Below, one piece after another: positions 22,970 through 33,726 of a DNA stretch of 64,000 bases. The notes beneath the pieces are model-generated. The model searched no databases. It was given only the letters and a program-made list of their open reading frames with translations, and was not told the DNA's origin. The position numbers and the translations under genes were made by a program. The DNA is from Eutreptiella sp. 'Long Island Sound 2002' (taxonomy: Eukaryota > Euglenozoa > Euglenophyceae > Eutreptiales > Eutreptiaceae), in the NCBI GenBank assembly GCA_964036045.1, contig OZ038382.1, positions 10,406,235 through 10,470,234 of the forward strand, in the 5' to 3' direction. Numbering within the stretch: position 1 is the stretch's first letter; every line of letters begins with the position of its first letter.

Positions 22970-23435
22970 TGGAGGCCGCCATCATGTTCGAGGGCTCCTC
23001 CTTCGATAGTCTCAGGTAACTCGAAGTATGTTCCGACTGCTCCAGTGGCACAGACTCTCTGCCACTGCCGTGGTCCACGTAGAGGAGGTAGGGCGCTTGC
23101 AGCGTCAGGGATTGTATCTGGGAGTGCTGTACGAAGAAGTCAGTCCCCAGTACAAAGTCGAAGGCCTCAGTGTCCATCACATAGAACCGATGGGCCATAG
23201 TCCGGGAGCCCATAGGTACCTCCACTTCACAGTCCCCGCAGCTGTGCACCACATGTCCATCCCCCATACGTATAGCAGCGGTGGTCATGGTGTTCTTCAG
23301 GCTCCCACAAGGTAAAATTTTCTTGGCCACTATAGATATTGTGGCGCCAGTATCCAGTACCCCCAGGTATTCGCGTCCCCCTAGTCGGATACGTACCCAA
23401 AACACCACGCCTTGGGTGCCACCAGAGCGTCCCCG
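21559..23435 (-). CDS. pol: pol 5' part of gypsy copy 2: aspartic protease and linker, cut before RT
   Basis: The frame opens straight after the gag UGA (23438-23436) and is the gag frame, with no ATG near the junction. The first in-frame ATG lies about 45 codons in. The retropepsin motif is LDTGAT (about 23357-23343), followed by VLGTDFF (about 23150), a typical retroviral-type protease fold order. It would cut the Gag-Pol polyprotein. The linker region follows to the edge of RT and ends at the foreign segment. The identical linker at 15270-13858 shows where pol continued before the interruption. Several GTG codons near 23408 could be taken as starts, but a readthrough origin fits better. 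Confidence 0.85.
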
Positions 23436-23438
23436 TCA
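23395..23438 (-). promoter_or_regulatory. Putative gag-pol stop-codon readthrough signal (UGA-CGG plus hairpin)
   Basis: Seen: gag ends in TTC TGA CGG GGA and pol continues in the same frame. 18 nt after the UGA, ACCCAA and TTGGGT (23417-23412 and 23400-23395 on the minus strand) can form a 6-bp stem with an 11-nt loop. The same TGACGGGGACGC context is kept in gypsy copy 1 (23-34). Known: UGA followed by CGG and a downstream RNA structure is an established readthrough context in several plant RNA viruses. Use of it here is inferred. Confidence 0.6.
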
Positions 23439-25916
23439 GAACTCCGCGGGACAGGTCACCTCGAACCCCTTGTTCCGCAGTTTACGGGCCATCCTCATGA
23501 AACGGCTCCTCTTCTTAGCGTTGCCGTCATCACCACCTTCATGCTCACGCTTGGCTCCTTGTTCTTGCTGGGCCTGCGTTTGTGAGCGTGTGGTAGGACC
23601 AGACTGCCCTCCAGAGGGCTCGGAGTTCCCCCCTGGATTAGGGTTGGGGTTGCCTCCGTTCTTGTCCTTGTTCCTGTTGTCGGGCTGGCGGTTAGCGCCT
23701 CCTCCTCGTCCACCTTGACCCTTGTCTTGCCCTTGACCACATCCTTTCGACTTGCCCTTGCCGGAGTCGTTGCCTTTGCCTTTGCCTCCACCTTTGCCAG
23801 AGCCTTTGCCAGGATATTCACCCTTAAGCTTCGCCGATAGGCGTTGCTTATGGTAGCACTCATCCTCGTAGTGCTTCCGCTTCCCGCAGAATGCACACGT
23901 GATGGTGCACCTGTAATGATCCGGCAGCTTCGTATTGGCGCCGGTGTTCTTCTCCTGCTGCTTCCCCTTGACTACGAAGCAGTCTCGCTGCTCGCAGTCA
24001 GGGGCGTGCTGCAGGTGGCCCTGCTCGTCTCTGGCATCACACCAGAATAGCTCCTTCATGTTCTCCATGATACGGGCGTGGGCGTGTTTGGGGGTAGTCC
24101 CCTGCCCAGGTCGGGACCCTTGGTACCCTTTGCCATGGCCTCCAGAACCTCCACCACCAGGACGGTAGTTGTTCAAGTGCTGGTCGCTCTCCTTCTCCAG
24201 CGCCAGCTCCAGGAGTAGCACGCATAGATCCTCGTAGCGGAGGGATCTAGCCTTGCGCTCCGCCGTCGAACGGCACTCGTCCCATAGCTCTCGAGGGAGC
24301 TTGGCCACCAACCAGAACAGCAAATCGTCGCTGCTGTAGGAACCGGGCGTCAGTCGTCCAGCCCAGTGGTCCAGGTCAGCCAACAGCTCAGAGACCCTGC
24401 CAGGTTTGGGGTTGTTGGGCAGCACGGGCAGGTTCTGGATCTCGGCCCTGATGGAGAGGTCGGTTTCGTAGGTCGGGTACTGCCTCTCCAGGGCAACCAA
24501 CACATCGGCAAAGGTGGCGGAGTTCGTCACGATCTGCCTGACCTGCTTCTCCAGGTACTTGGTCTTGCAGCACTGCAGGAGCATATCGCACTTCACTCGC
24601 CCACTAGCGTGGGTTTGGCCGGTCAGTCGTGGAAACCGGCCAAAATTCTCAGCGAACTTGCTGAGGTCCTTGCCTGTGAACTCAGGCAGGTTCACCACGA
24701 TCTTGGAGGTGGCAATAGCCTTCGCCTCCTGAGACCCCCGTCCCTCAGGGCGTCGGGTCTTCTTCTTCTTCTTCTTCTTCTTCTTCCCCTTTGGGTCCTC
24801 GGGGTCCTCCGGGTCATCCTCCTCCGAGGGCGAAGTTGAAGTCATCGACGGCGGCTCATCATCGGAGGGGTCTCCGCCTAGATCACTAGAGCCATAAGGC
24901 TCTACGTCCACCATAGCCCTCAAGGCTGTTAGCCCTAGCCGGTCCAGCTCGGCCCTCGTCGAGTTCGTCACGTGGCTGTAGGGCGGCTGGGCCGTTCTCG
25001 GCACGAAAGGACTTCTCGGAATAGCTGCAGGAGTCGGCATCGGTCTGCTCCTCAGGCTCCCCAGGTAATTTTTCAACCCTGCCGCCAGGTGGTTAGGCTG
25101 TACTCGGTGGGGTGACATTCCCACCGTGGTAGGTGACGCGTGGGGCGGGATCATCAGGGGCTCCAGTTTCTCGCGGATCTCTTGAGTGAGGTCACCCACA
25201 ATTTTTGAAGTGGCTCCTCGGAGCACCTCGGTGATCTCCAACCGCGTCAGGGACCTGTTGGAGGATCTTCCCGATCCTCTACTCCTGCCACCAAGAGATT
25301 CAGGTCCTCTCCTCAACCCACTCAAGGTTGCATAGCCAGGTGCATAACCAGGAACATCCACATAGGTTCCAGTAGCGGGTAGTGGATGGGTATATTCAGC
25401 CGCATACCATCGCGGCGCAGAGCTGGTAGCCACCGGCTCACTGGCAGTAGTTGCCTCTGGAAACGCAGTGGTAGGTGGGTTCACACCATAGGCGGGGTAG
25501 GGAGGCATGCCAGTAAAGCCTGTGCCCTCTGCCATAGGCGGGTTGGTTGTGGAAGTGGATGTTGCAGCGGCTGGGAGTGTGGTGGTTAAAGGAAAGGGTG
25601 ATGCGTGGAGGCCAGAAGCGCTTGGTGCGCCTTCGAAGGTAGGGACATTCGTCAGGTCTTGCCCTTGCTCCTCTCCTTCGTCTGCTTCGTCTCCAGCATC
25701 CTTCTCGCTCTCTCTCTTCCTCTTCACAGGTTGAGAGACCACCTCTTCCACAGACAGGGCCCCGAAGGCCGTCTGGAGTCCATCCAGGGAGTCCTCAGCC
25801 GCATCCACTGGCCCATGTAAGGGCTCCGTCGAAGGTACAGCGCCAGGTGCTGGCCTTGCCGGTGCCTCAGGCGCTGGCGCTGTCTTCACGTCGGCGTCCT
25901 CCTTCCGTGTGTCCAT
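23436..25916 (-). CDS. gag: gag polyprotein of gypsy copy 2 (826 codons, intact)
   Basis: The ATG at 25916-25914 lies about 90 nt after the PBS. The N-terminal 280 residues are Ala/Pro/Ser-rich and low in structure. At about residues 375-392 there is a Lys-rich tract followed by Arg. Residues of about 405-590 form the capsid-like part (FTGKDL..FAENFGRF, WDECRST). A CCHC zinc knuckle CAFCGKRKHYEDEC is near residue 673. The C terminus is Gly/Lys-rich and basic, consistent with RNA binding. Gag assembles the cytoplasmic particle that carries the element RNA. It ends at the UGA described above. At 826 residues it is long for a gypsy gag. Copy 1 carries the same gene in broken form. Confidence 0.9.
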   Translation of the reverse strand: MDTRKEDADVKTAPAPEAPARPAPGAVPSTEPLHGPVDAAEDSLDGLQTAFGALSVEEVVSQPVKRKRESEKDAGDEADEGEEQGQDLTNVPTFEGAPSASGLHASPFPLTTTLPAAATSTSTTNPPMAEGTGFTGMPPYPAYGVNPPTTAFPEATTASEPVATSSAPRWYAAEYTHPLPATGTYVDVPGYAPGYATLSGLRRGPESLGGRSRGSGRSSNRSLTRLEITEVLRGATSKIVGDLTQEIREKLEPLMIPPHASPTTVGMSPHRVQPNHLAAGLKNYLGSLRSRPMPTPAAIPRSPFVPRTAQPPYSHVTNSTRAELDRLGLTALRAMVDVEPYGSSDLGGDPSDDEPPSMTSTSPSEEDDPEDPEDPKGKKKKKKKKKTRRPEGRGSQEAKAIATSKIVVNLPEFTGKDLSKFAENFGRFPRLTGQTHASGRVKCDMLLQCCKTKYLEKQVRQIVTNSATFADVLVALERQYPTYETDLSIRAEIQNLPVLPNNPKPGRVSELLADLDHWAGRLTPGSYSSDDLLFWLVAKLPRELWDECRSTAERKARSLRYEDLCVLLLELALEKESDQHLNNYRPGGGGSGGHGKGYQGSRPGQGTTPKHAHARIMENMKELFWCDARDEQGHLQHAPDCEQRDCFVVKGKQQEKNTGANTKLPDHYRCTITCAFCGKRKHYEDECYHKQRLSAKLKGEYPGKGSGKGGGKGKGNDSGKGKSKGCGQGQDKGQGGRGGGANRQPDNRNKDKNGGNPNPNPGGNSEPSGGQSGPTTRSQTQAQQEQGAKREHEGGDDGNAKKRSRFMRMARKLRNKGFEVTCPAEF

Positions 25917-26004
25917 CTTTAGTCACCCCTCTGCTTATATGTGCCTGTACCCGGCGCACTGGATGTACGGCACGGGGTTGCTGCCGGTGCGCAGAGACAG
26001 GCTG

Positions 26005-26016
26005 CCTCTGCTACCA
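26005..26016 (-). other. Primer-binding site for initiator tRNA-Met
   Basis: Minus strand TGGTAGCAGAGG is complementary to the 3' end CCUCUGCUACCA of animal initiator tRNA-Met. It adjoins the 5' LTR, sharing one base with it. Plant-type initiator tRNAs end differently (GCUCUGAUACCA), so this points to an animal host. Confidence 0.82.
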
Positions 26017-26802
26017 GAAAAGTTTATAGTGGTTTCAGCACTGTGTTTTTGCTCCTCCTGCTGCCTGCTGTTGGTGTAGGGTTTCCTGCTGCTTGTTTTT
26101 GGAGATGAAAACCTTTTGTTTGCAGAAATATAGTCAATCCAGGATAACCCAAGCCAGAGGTGTGCAAGGAGAAGAGAATTCAGGATCAAAGCATGAAGGG
26201 CTGCAGTGTAAACAGTGAAAGTGCAAAGGATATTCACAGAAACTACAGCTCAGGTCAAATCGGAATGCATATTCACAAAGATAGCTGAAATGTTTTGGAA
26301 AAGAGTTGGAAAACTGCCCCATGGTCACTCTATCTCCATAGTGCCATCTCAGGAGATGTGCACTCTTTGTTTTGGGTCCCATATGTGCTGAGGTGGCAGG
26401 GCATGTGGCGATGAGGTCACTGCCATGTCACATGGGATCTTCCTACTTAGCTAGGCTGACCAGGAATTGAACCCAGGACCTCCCAAAAAGAGGTGACCAG
26501 CCCCCTAGTGTGCATACCACTAGGATAGCTAAGAATTCATGGAAAAACACAGATAAATTCATGGGCTCTGCCTTGGATATGTCAGTTCTCAGTCAACTCA
26601 GGAAAAGATGATTTGCCTCACATTGAAAGGGGATTAAGGGGTCCACTCCATATCCTGATTGAGTGTTTGGTTCCATAGGTCAAAATGTGTTATCACCACT
26701 TTTGGTGGGACCAATACTAAGATAGAAATGCCTGGATGCTCAGTGCATCTCTAATACAACTAGAGTATGCCTCAAAGCAATGGAAAAGCACTTTTTCTTA
26801 CT
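26016..26802 (-). repeat. 5' LTR of gypsy copy 2
   Basis: About 787 bp, near-identical to 7809-8592. It is followed by the PBS and gag leader on one side and by AGAGA (26803-26807) on the other. It would hold the promoter, but no TATA box is placed convincingly. The TATAAAC motif lies at the extreme 3' end. Confidence 0.88.
26446..26533 (-). other. tRNA-like block inside the LTR (copy 2, 5' LTR)
   Basis: Same arrangement as 8236-8323: 8-bp inverted ends, A-box-like and B-box-like (GGTTCAATTCC) motifs in tRNA order. Preserved in both LTRs of copy 2 and recognisable in copy 1. Confidence 0.55.
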
Positions 26803-26807
26803 AGAGA
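26803..26807. repeat. Target-site duplication AGAGA (right)
   Basis: Matches 7804-7808. The insertion lies within the decayed coding remnant described next. Confidence 0.75.
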
Positions 26808-27690
26808 GAGGGTTAGCCTCTATCAGAGCCAATGAGGCTCTTATAATTCTTGAAGAACTCCTTCATCTCCTTATCAAACTTCTCCTCCTCCTTGGCTGTG
26901 AGTCGACGACGGTCTTCTCTGCGCGACGTCGTCCTCTGGCGACAACTACCTTTGTTGGAGGTGTCCCACATATCAAATTCTTGGTGCCGTTGATGTTGGG
27001 CTTCATAAAAATCAATTGCTTGTTGAAACTCACCGGGGGCATAGTCCCACCATTTAATTGGACTGGTTTCTGACCCATGTTCGTCGCTGGAAGTCGCTGA
27101 CGAACTTGTCGCAAAATGATCGGCGATCTCTGCCGCTACTGATCCAAAGTAGGAGGCCTACCAAGCCTCATTGTCTTGGTCAAGATAATTTTCTCCAATT
27201 TAATGAAGGTCTTGATGATGCTCCTCAGTCCAAGTACTTGAGGAGGTGGACGTTGTGGAGGACATACCTCGTTGTAATGTTGCTCCAGGCCTTCCCAAGC
27301 CACGCCAGGCCGTGGACTGGTTGATCTGCACTCCAATCTTGGGCTTGGTGAAGGACTTGAGCTCCTTGGATTGGCTCTTTCTAATTGCTTGTGCCAAGGG
27401 TCCACATACCGTGGAGAACACAAAGAACTCCAAGTCCTGCTTCAGAGCTGCATCCACCGCAGAACAATTTTGACGCGTATTGGTACGCCCTTGGTTCTGG
27501 GATGTCCAACTTGCCTCTCTACGTGGGTGAAGAGGTTGTTTTTGGACTTCATTTTTGCCATCAAAAATTGTCTTTCAAACCCATTTTTGTACTCTTTTTG
27601 GAGTCATTGAGATCGCAAGCATGCACAAGAGAACCCGTAATACCACGCTTCGACAAATTGTTCTAGGAGCTTTGCTCGCCCCATGACACA
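26808..27690 (-). pseudogene. Decayed protein-coding remnant of unknown family
   Basis: On the minus strand, stretches with protein-like composition (Glu/Lys-rich KEEEKFDKEMKEFFKNY just before the LTR; KWWDYAPGEFQQAIDFYEAQ about 27060-27000; KPKIGVQINQSTAWRGLGRP about 27345-27285) are linked by stop codons and frame changes. I do not recognise the family. Acidic/basic helices with a Trp-rich segment could belong to a transposon accessory protein or a gag, but no catalytic motif is visible. Gypsy copy 2 inserted at or near its 3' end, so the remnant is older than that insertion. Confidence 0.4.
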
Positions 27691-30600
27691 ATCTCGTGTC
27701 CTAAGAAAGGAAGAGAGGGCAAACAAGGCAATAGACTAGGTTAATAGACATGTAAACATACCTAAGTACCAAACCATGTCCTAAGGTTAGATTTTTAGGA
27801 AAAATCACACTAAATCAGGGCACCACAAGCCCTGTGACCTGAGATTTGGGTCGCCGACGAGTGTTGTCGACAAGAACTGTTCTATGGTCAACATGTCTAA
27901 GTCAGTTTTGGGTCATATCAAGGTCAAACCAGGCAAACAAAGTCAAAAACATGTTGAAAACAAGGTTAAAACTTGAATCAAGGGTCTCCCCCCATGCGCT
28001 AGCCTAGGGGCCTTAGGGCAATCTGGCGCCATATGATATTTTTCTTGAAAACCTACAGACATATACTGAATCTTCCCCATAGGTGAGGCAACGGCCGTCG
28101 CTGCAGGCCGCCAGGAGAAAATTGGCAACCTTTTCATGAAAAATGCCCTAAAATACACTAAAAATCTATCATAATTCATTAAAAATTGATATAAACACAG
28201 CTTTTCTCTAGCATTTCTGAACATTTACGACGTTTTTCATCAAGAAAATAATGTCGTAAAAATCACGGCGGCGACTAGCGCCCGCCCCCCCGCCGACAGT
28301 TTTGATTACTTTGAACATTCAATAAACTTTCAAATACATTAGAAACTTAAAAAACCTTAAGAAAATAGCCAAAAGGGCTATTTTCAGGCCAATTAGTGCG
28401 ATTAGAATAAAATAGCCAGTTGTTTCCGATGATTGATTCTCTGGTGACCACGTATTGATGAAAACTTCTAGTTTTGCATAAAATGGAGAGTACATACAAC
28501 GTAGAAGGATCAAGACCACCGAAAAATGTTGCCTTTTCGATCTAAACTCTTGTGATGGCGTACAATCCTTTTTTCCATGCATAAAACACCACCCATTGTA
28601 CAGGTGAAAGACTTCGGAGCCATTTTTTGGTTCTAAGTCCGTATCAAAAAAACCATGCCAATTTTTCTCAAATCATTCTCCATATTTGCTGATAATTAGT
28701 GTTTCTAATTAATTGGGAAAATTGACCATGGACCTTAAACACCGATGAGATGACAATTGGGTTGGCAACATTGGTGTGCACATGGTCAAATAGACATTCA
28801 ATATACAAAAGATCAAACAAACTTTAGACTTTTGGAAAAAAAAGTGCCGGACAAAATGTACAGAGGTCTGCACACTAATCCAAACATCCACATAAAAAGA
28901 TTGGAAATGCAAAAGCATGCACATGAAGGTCGATGTTTTGGCTTGTTGCTTTGGCTTGCATTTTGTGCTTTTCTTCTACAACCCTAGCGCCTTATTTTGT
29001 GTCTTTTCGTTTGCCATGCCCATATTACTATTCTCTTCACAACGCAACAGAACACCCAAAACTCGCAGGAGTAGACAATACACGACTATCCAGTGAAATT
29101 ACGCATCATTTGAAATAAATAAATACATTTGTTGAAATTGACAATAGATTGTACTAGATCCTTCAAACAATACATATCTCTTTTCACGTTTGGGGCTCCC
29201 AAAGCGGAGAGCAGTGATGTAGCTGCACATTCCCCGCTACACTAAAATGTTCAAAATAGATTCACAAAGTGTTGAGGTTTCAACATGTTGCATATCTTTA
29301 GCATGCACGGGGCTCTCAAGCAAACAATAATCACTTGGTTACACACTTGGTTAGACATTCCCCCCTAACCAAGCTGCATAAACCTAAAACATATTGGGCT
29401 TTACAAAATGGAGAACAGTGATTCCATATTGCATTGGGTTTGAAGAAGAGAATGTGTTCGGTTCCGCATTGAAACTTGAAAAAGGGCAAAAGACAAACTG
29501 TGCACTACATGCAAAAAGAATGTATTTGTCATCACTTGCCCATTTTCTATTTCGTTACTTGTGCGCTTTGGGACTCTTTTTGCACTGCGTTACCCCCTTG
29601 GGCACTTGAAAAGGTACTTTGGGAATCTTTTGTTTCGCTCCAACAAAGATCTTATTTGTGCTGTTTATGTTTTCAACCGGTGCAAAAACAAAAACGGGCT
29701 TGGTTGGCACAAGAATGAAATAGCCTTGAGAGCACATGTAGCACATATCATGCAGCTAAATGGAACCTAGCAAACAAAAAATGTTTCCTACATTGTACTG
29801 TAGATGAGACTAACGAAACTATTATAGCCAATGGAGGCATGCGAAACATATCACTCCATTTTGTCTCAAATCAACTCAACTCAAGGCATGCTTTGCAAAA
29901 TTTGATTCTCGGTGTATTCGGGTAATTGAAACTTTTGCAGACCAAACTAAACCTCGGGACCGCCCGCCCAGGAAAATTTTGCTTTAAAACATTCAGCCAT
30001 AATTCCTTTTTGCAACATGCGTTCCTGATTCTTCAATGCACAACCTTAAAGCTTTTTGGGGGGGGCATATAGCCAAATAATAAGATTTCACCAGCAAAAA
30101 TGAGTCAGGAGAGCCATAATGCAGTAGCCCCCATCATCAATGTAAACTTCCGCGGACAAAGTAATAAAGAGGAAATGATAAATCAATAACAAGCAGAGTA
30201 TAATGTAAAAACCATCCAACATAAAGCCCTTTGGGAGGCCCCACCTGGATAGCTGGGAGCCACAGTCCAAAAACCATAAAGCCTGAAGCTGTCATGGCAA
30301 AAGAATCCCACACTGTGACTCTACCTTGGTCAAAAAATGCATTGATACAAACACACCCATCCTCATCCATGCCATGATTCCACTGTAATAATCCATCCTT
30401 CACTGGCAACTTGACATTCACCATCACAGTTAACACAGTGCAAATGCACACCTTGATATCCTGTGTGTCACTGTGCAATTGTCTTTCCAGCCAAAGAAAA
30501 TAAAAAAGCAAAAGAATGTTGGTGTGCATTTCTCCATTTGTTGGGATACAGCAGTGACTGTGCCAATCCCAACCTTGAATGTATTCCACCTCCACATCAG

Positions 30601-30971
30601 GCAATTATCAACCATTGAAGCATCAGGCACACCAGGAAAATACACGCAGAACACAGTAAAAGAGGAAGATACTGACACCAGGATAATTCATCGAAAGCAC
30701 ATTGTGGGGATTAGGATTAGAGGGCATCCGAAGGGGGGGGCAACAAGATTGTATTTGAGCAGCCCGTGAGCAGCCTTGGAGAAATTTGGGCCCAGTACAG
30801 CAGCATTTGAGGGTACATTTGCCCGGCGCGCCCGGCATCCAAATCAATGTCCCGGTCATCCATCCCAATGCTTTACCACTAGATATCACTCCCTCCTCCA
30901 GCCCAGGAACCCTAAGCACGAATGACACCACAAAGCACAACTGCAGGTGAACAAGGAACAAGGAAGCAGAG
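27691..30971. other. AT-richer region without a recognisable gene
   Basis: Only short frames, none with family motifs. It includes a poly-G run (30054-30065) and plain AT-rich DNA. I found no repeat shared with the rest of the window and no RNA gene that I can support. Confidence 0.6.
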
Positions 30972-31190
30972 TGGAGAAAGATCAATATGGCTACATCACC
31001 CCTGCCTTCTCAGGGTCCCCATTGTGGGGAAATATCAATATGGCTACATCACCCCTGCCCCATAAAGGGGAAAGATCAATATGGCTAAATCACCCGTGCC
31101 TTCTCAGGGTCCCCATAGTGGGGATAGATCAATATGGCTAAATCACCCCTGCCTTCGCGGGGTCCCCATAATGGGGATAAATCAACCTAG
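30972..31190. repeat. 53-bp minisatellite, about 4-5 units
   Basis: ATCAATATGGCT recurs at 30981, 31034, 31075 and 31128, with a degraded unit at 31181. Spacing is 53, 41, 53 and 53. Units contain CCCCATTGTGGGG or variants, a self-complementary stretch whose centre varies while the arms are kept. Confidence 0.8.
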
Positions 31191-33105
31191 AAAGGAATGG
31201 ATGTGGTGGAAATGGGCAAAAAATGTGTGAAAAAGGGTGAAAATCCAAATATACCATATCCCCAACGCGAAAGATGCATCAAAATATCTGTTTTCAAACA
31301 ACACCGTGTCCCCAACACGGGGACAAAAAACGCGGAAAATGGGGGGAACCGGGGGGAAATAAGGGGAAAGTTTGCCTGGCATGCCCGGCGTGCTAACATA
31401 CTCTCTTTGCTGAAAATCATACTATAGTAAAGCGAAGTCTTTCGCCATCTCAAGCACAACCTTTGCTTTCAGCAGAAGAAATTCTTCACAAGCATGGCTT
31501 AGCCTCTTGTTTCGACTAACACTGGCTCACGAATGTTCCATCTCACTTTCTGGACTACAAAAAAGAGTGGCCACAAAAACAATGGTTGCCAGTCAGTCCA
31601 TGCTTAGACACACACAGCAGCAGTGTGTGTGGGGGGTATGCAGCATTCACCAATAAGAGGTTTACTTATACACATGAACGCCCATGTCGCACAACCTGGG
31701 CCCCCATGTTGCACACCCTGCATCCCAACAGCCCCTGAAATGGAAAGTTTATTGCGATGGTGAGCCCTGCAGAACTCTTGTGTTCGATGCACCATGTCCT
31801 CACTTGATCACATGAAAGCAGGCCCCCACTACGGTGCAGACCTGCGAAAAGCAACGGACTACAAGTGGGCACGTACCTGACAAGCCGCTCTTCTGCGTTG
31901 CAGACGCGCCTTGGAGCCTTGCCTTCCAACATACACTCAGGTACCAAACTTATACAGAAGGTGCGCCTCTTGTACTTTGGACATGGCTGCATCGTGTTGA
32001 CACAGGCCATCACTTAGTGAGCCCCCAAGGATGCACCTGAGGGTCTGAAAGGCTGAAGGGAGATTTCAACAGCGGTTGCGAGGCGGTCACTGGTGGGTGG
32101 AAAAGCAGTTGGGGACCAAAGTGTGCCGGTTACAAAACGGTTAGCGGGTTTAAGTCCTAGCCCCGAAAGGGGGCAGGTACCCGCCGACACACACGACAGC
32201 ATAGACAAGCTGTGTGCAGGCAATGTGTAAGACTTGGCTTAAAAGCGTGTATCTTGCTGTGCTGGCATTCAAACAGAATTGCCAGCTCAGAGGTGAAGAT
32301 TTTATATGGTTGTGCAGCGAACAAATGCACGATATGGGTCACCAGTCAACCTGAACCAAACACGCGTCGGCGTGGACAGAGCCTCAGGCAGGCTGACACA
32401 CACAAACGCGAAGCACAATGAAAACACGAGAGCACACACACACACACGCAGCCACTAGAGACGACCTGGAGGTAGACCTGACATGGATGCCCAGGCGCCC
32501 CTTCTCCTTTGTGCCCGTGGAGAAGTTTGGGGACCACTGCTCGTGGCCCCATCGGACCTGCAGGACTAGCTGTCAGACCAGGCCATCATCCCGGCGCGGG
32601 TCCGATATGAGCACTGTTGGGGGGACAGGTACAAGTAGGGGACAGGCTTGCCCCTGGAGTGGCTCGACAGTGACCAGCAACGGCAGGAACAATGGGCATC
32701 GCGATAGCAACCCTGTCCATGCGTCAAGCGCACATGGATGTGACGGGGCCCCGTGCAATGGGAACCCAGTACATCCGCCAGGCCCTGACTGAGTCACAGC
32801 GGGTGTGGCTGGCCCACGCCAAAGGTGCAGGCTATGCTGCTCAAGGCTCAGGCGGGGCCACACGGCACCATGGCATGGGCCCTGTCAGAGTCAAGGCTCC
32901 GCCAGCAAGCGGAGCAGCAGGGGGTGCCCAGGCTGCCCTGGACTGATGGTTGACGGCACACGTCAGGTCTGTTTCAGGCACGCCCCTGCACCGCACTAAG
33001 GGGTTTGCGGCTTAGCTTAGGGTTCGGTATCAGGGCCCACCCGCCTGGCTTGAGCAATGGTCACGGCATCCTTGCCATTGCCTTTTGGTAATAGCGCCTT
33101 CGGCA
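31191..33105. other. Region without a recognisable gene, left flank of LINE-B
   Basis: Mixed composition, GC-richer from about 32450. Short frames on both strands are uninformative. No repeat or RNA gene could be supported. Confidence 0.55.
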
Positions 33106-33136
33106 CACACACACACCCACCCACCCACACACACAA

Positions 33137-33182
<46 letters not shown>

Positions 33183-33315
33183 GCCCGCCCGCCCTCCCGC
33201 CTGCCCGCACACACCCACACCCACACCCACCCACCCACCCACACACACCCCCGCCCGCCCGCCCGCACGCACCCACACCCACACCCACACACACCCAAGC
33301 GCACGCACACGCACA

Positions 33316-33346
<31 letters not shown>

Positions 33347-33358
33347 CGCCCGCCCGCC

Positions 33359-33397
<39 letters not shown>

Positions 33398-33448
33398 GCA
33401 CACGCACATGCACACACACATGCACACACACACACACACACACACAAC
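33106..33448 (-). repeat. Compound (TG)n/(CGGG)n 3' tail of LINE-B
   Basis: On the + strand this is CA repeat interrupted by CCCGCCCG blocks and by short ACGCACACGCACATGCACAC stretches. The same interruptions appear in the same order in the tail of the truncated copy (45611-45718). The tail therefore belongs to the element rather than being a chance microsatellite. Confidence 0.8.
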
Positions 33449-33726
33449 GTCGCAATGAGGGGAGCAAGGCCGTCAGAACAACGCGGGCAAAGCAAAAAAC
33501 AAAACTTCTCAACAGCTGGAGGTTTGTAGGACATGGCAGTAAGTACAACTCAAGTTCCTTGGCGGAAAGTATACGGGCCACCCTCCGAAGTACAGGTAAC
33601 TAGAACGTCCGTGTTATACACACGCGCAATTCGCTGTCGTTAGCCCACAACCCCACCTTTCGTTTTGTTTACCTCAAGTGCTCAAACAGAAGGTGCCTTT
33701 AATCAGGACTAGGAGTCAGCTCAAGC
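33449..33726 (-). other. LINE-B 3' UTR
   Basis: 278 bp between the ORF2 stop (33729-33727) and the tail. Repeated at 45719-46008 with about three differences, which shows recent mobility of this family. Confidence 0.82.

Larger units (their letters stand above)
7809..26802 (-). mobile_element. Ty3/gypsy chromovirus copy 2, near-complete, with a 7.7 kb insertion in pol
   Basis: Both LTRs (7809-8592 and 26016-26802) have the same ends and differ at only about eight sites by eye. The unit has a matching 5-bp target duplication, an intact PBS, a polypurine tract, full gag, and pol with protease, RT, RNase H, integrase and chromodomain. Removing 15271-22969 leaves about 11.3 kb of standard element order. 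Low LTR divergence indicates a fairly recent insertion. The extra DNA inside pol is flanked by a 1.4 kb duplication of pol, not by a transposon-type short duplication. Confidence 0.85.

Noticed and set aside
30845-30895. tRNA-like stretch on the minus strand (CTAGTGGTAAAGC)
   Set aside because: Resembles an A box only; there is no B box or T-arm at the right distance.
32125-32165. B-box-like GGTTTAAGTCC
   Set aside because: Two changes from the consensus, no A box upstream and no cloverleaf.
33057-33603. His/Thr-rich and Cys/Val-rich frames across the CA repeat
   Set aside because: Direct translations of the microsatellite on either strand; the same occurs at 45533-45802 and 46345-46943.
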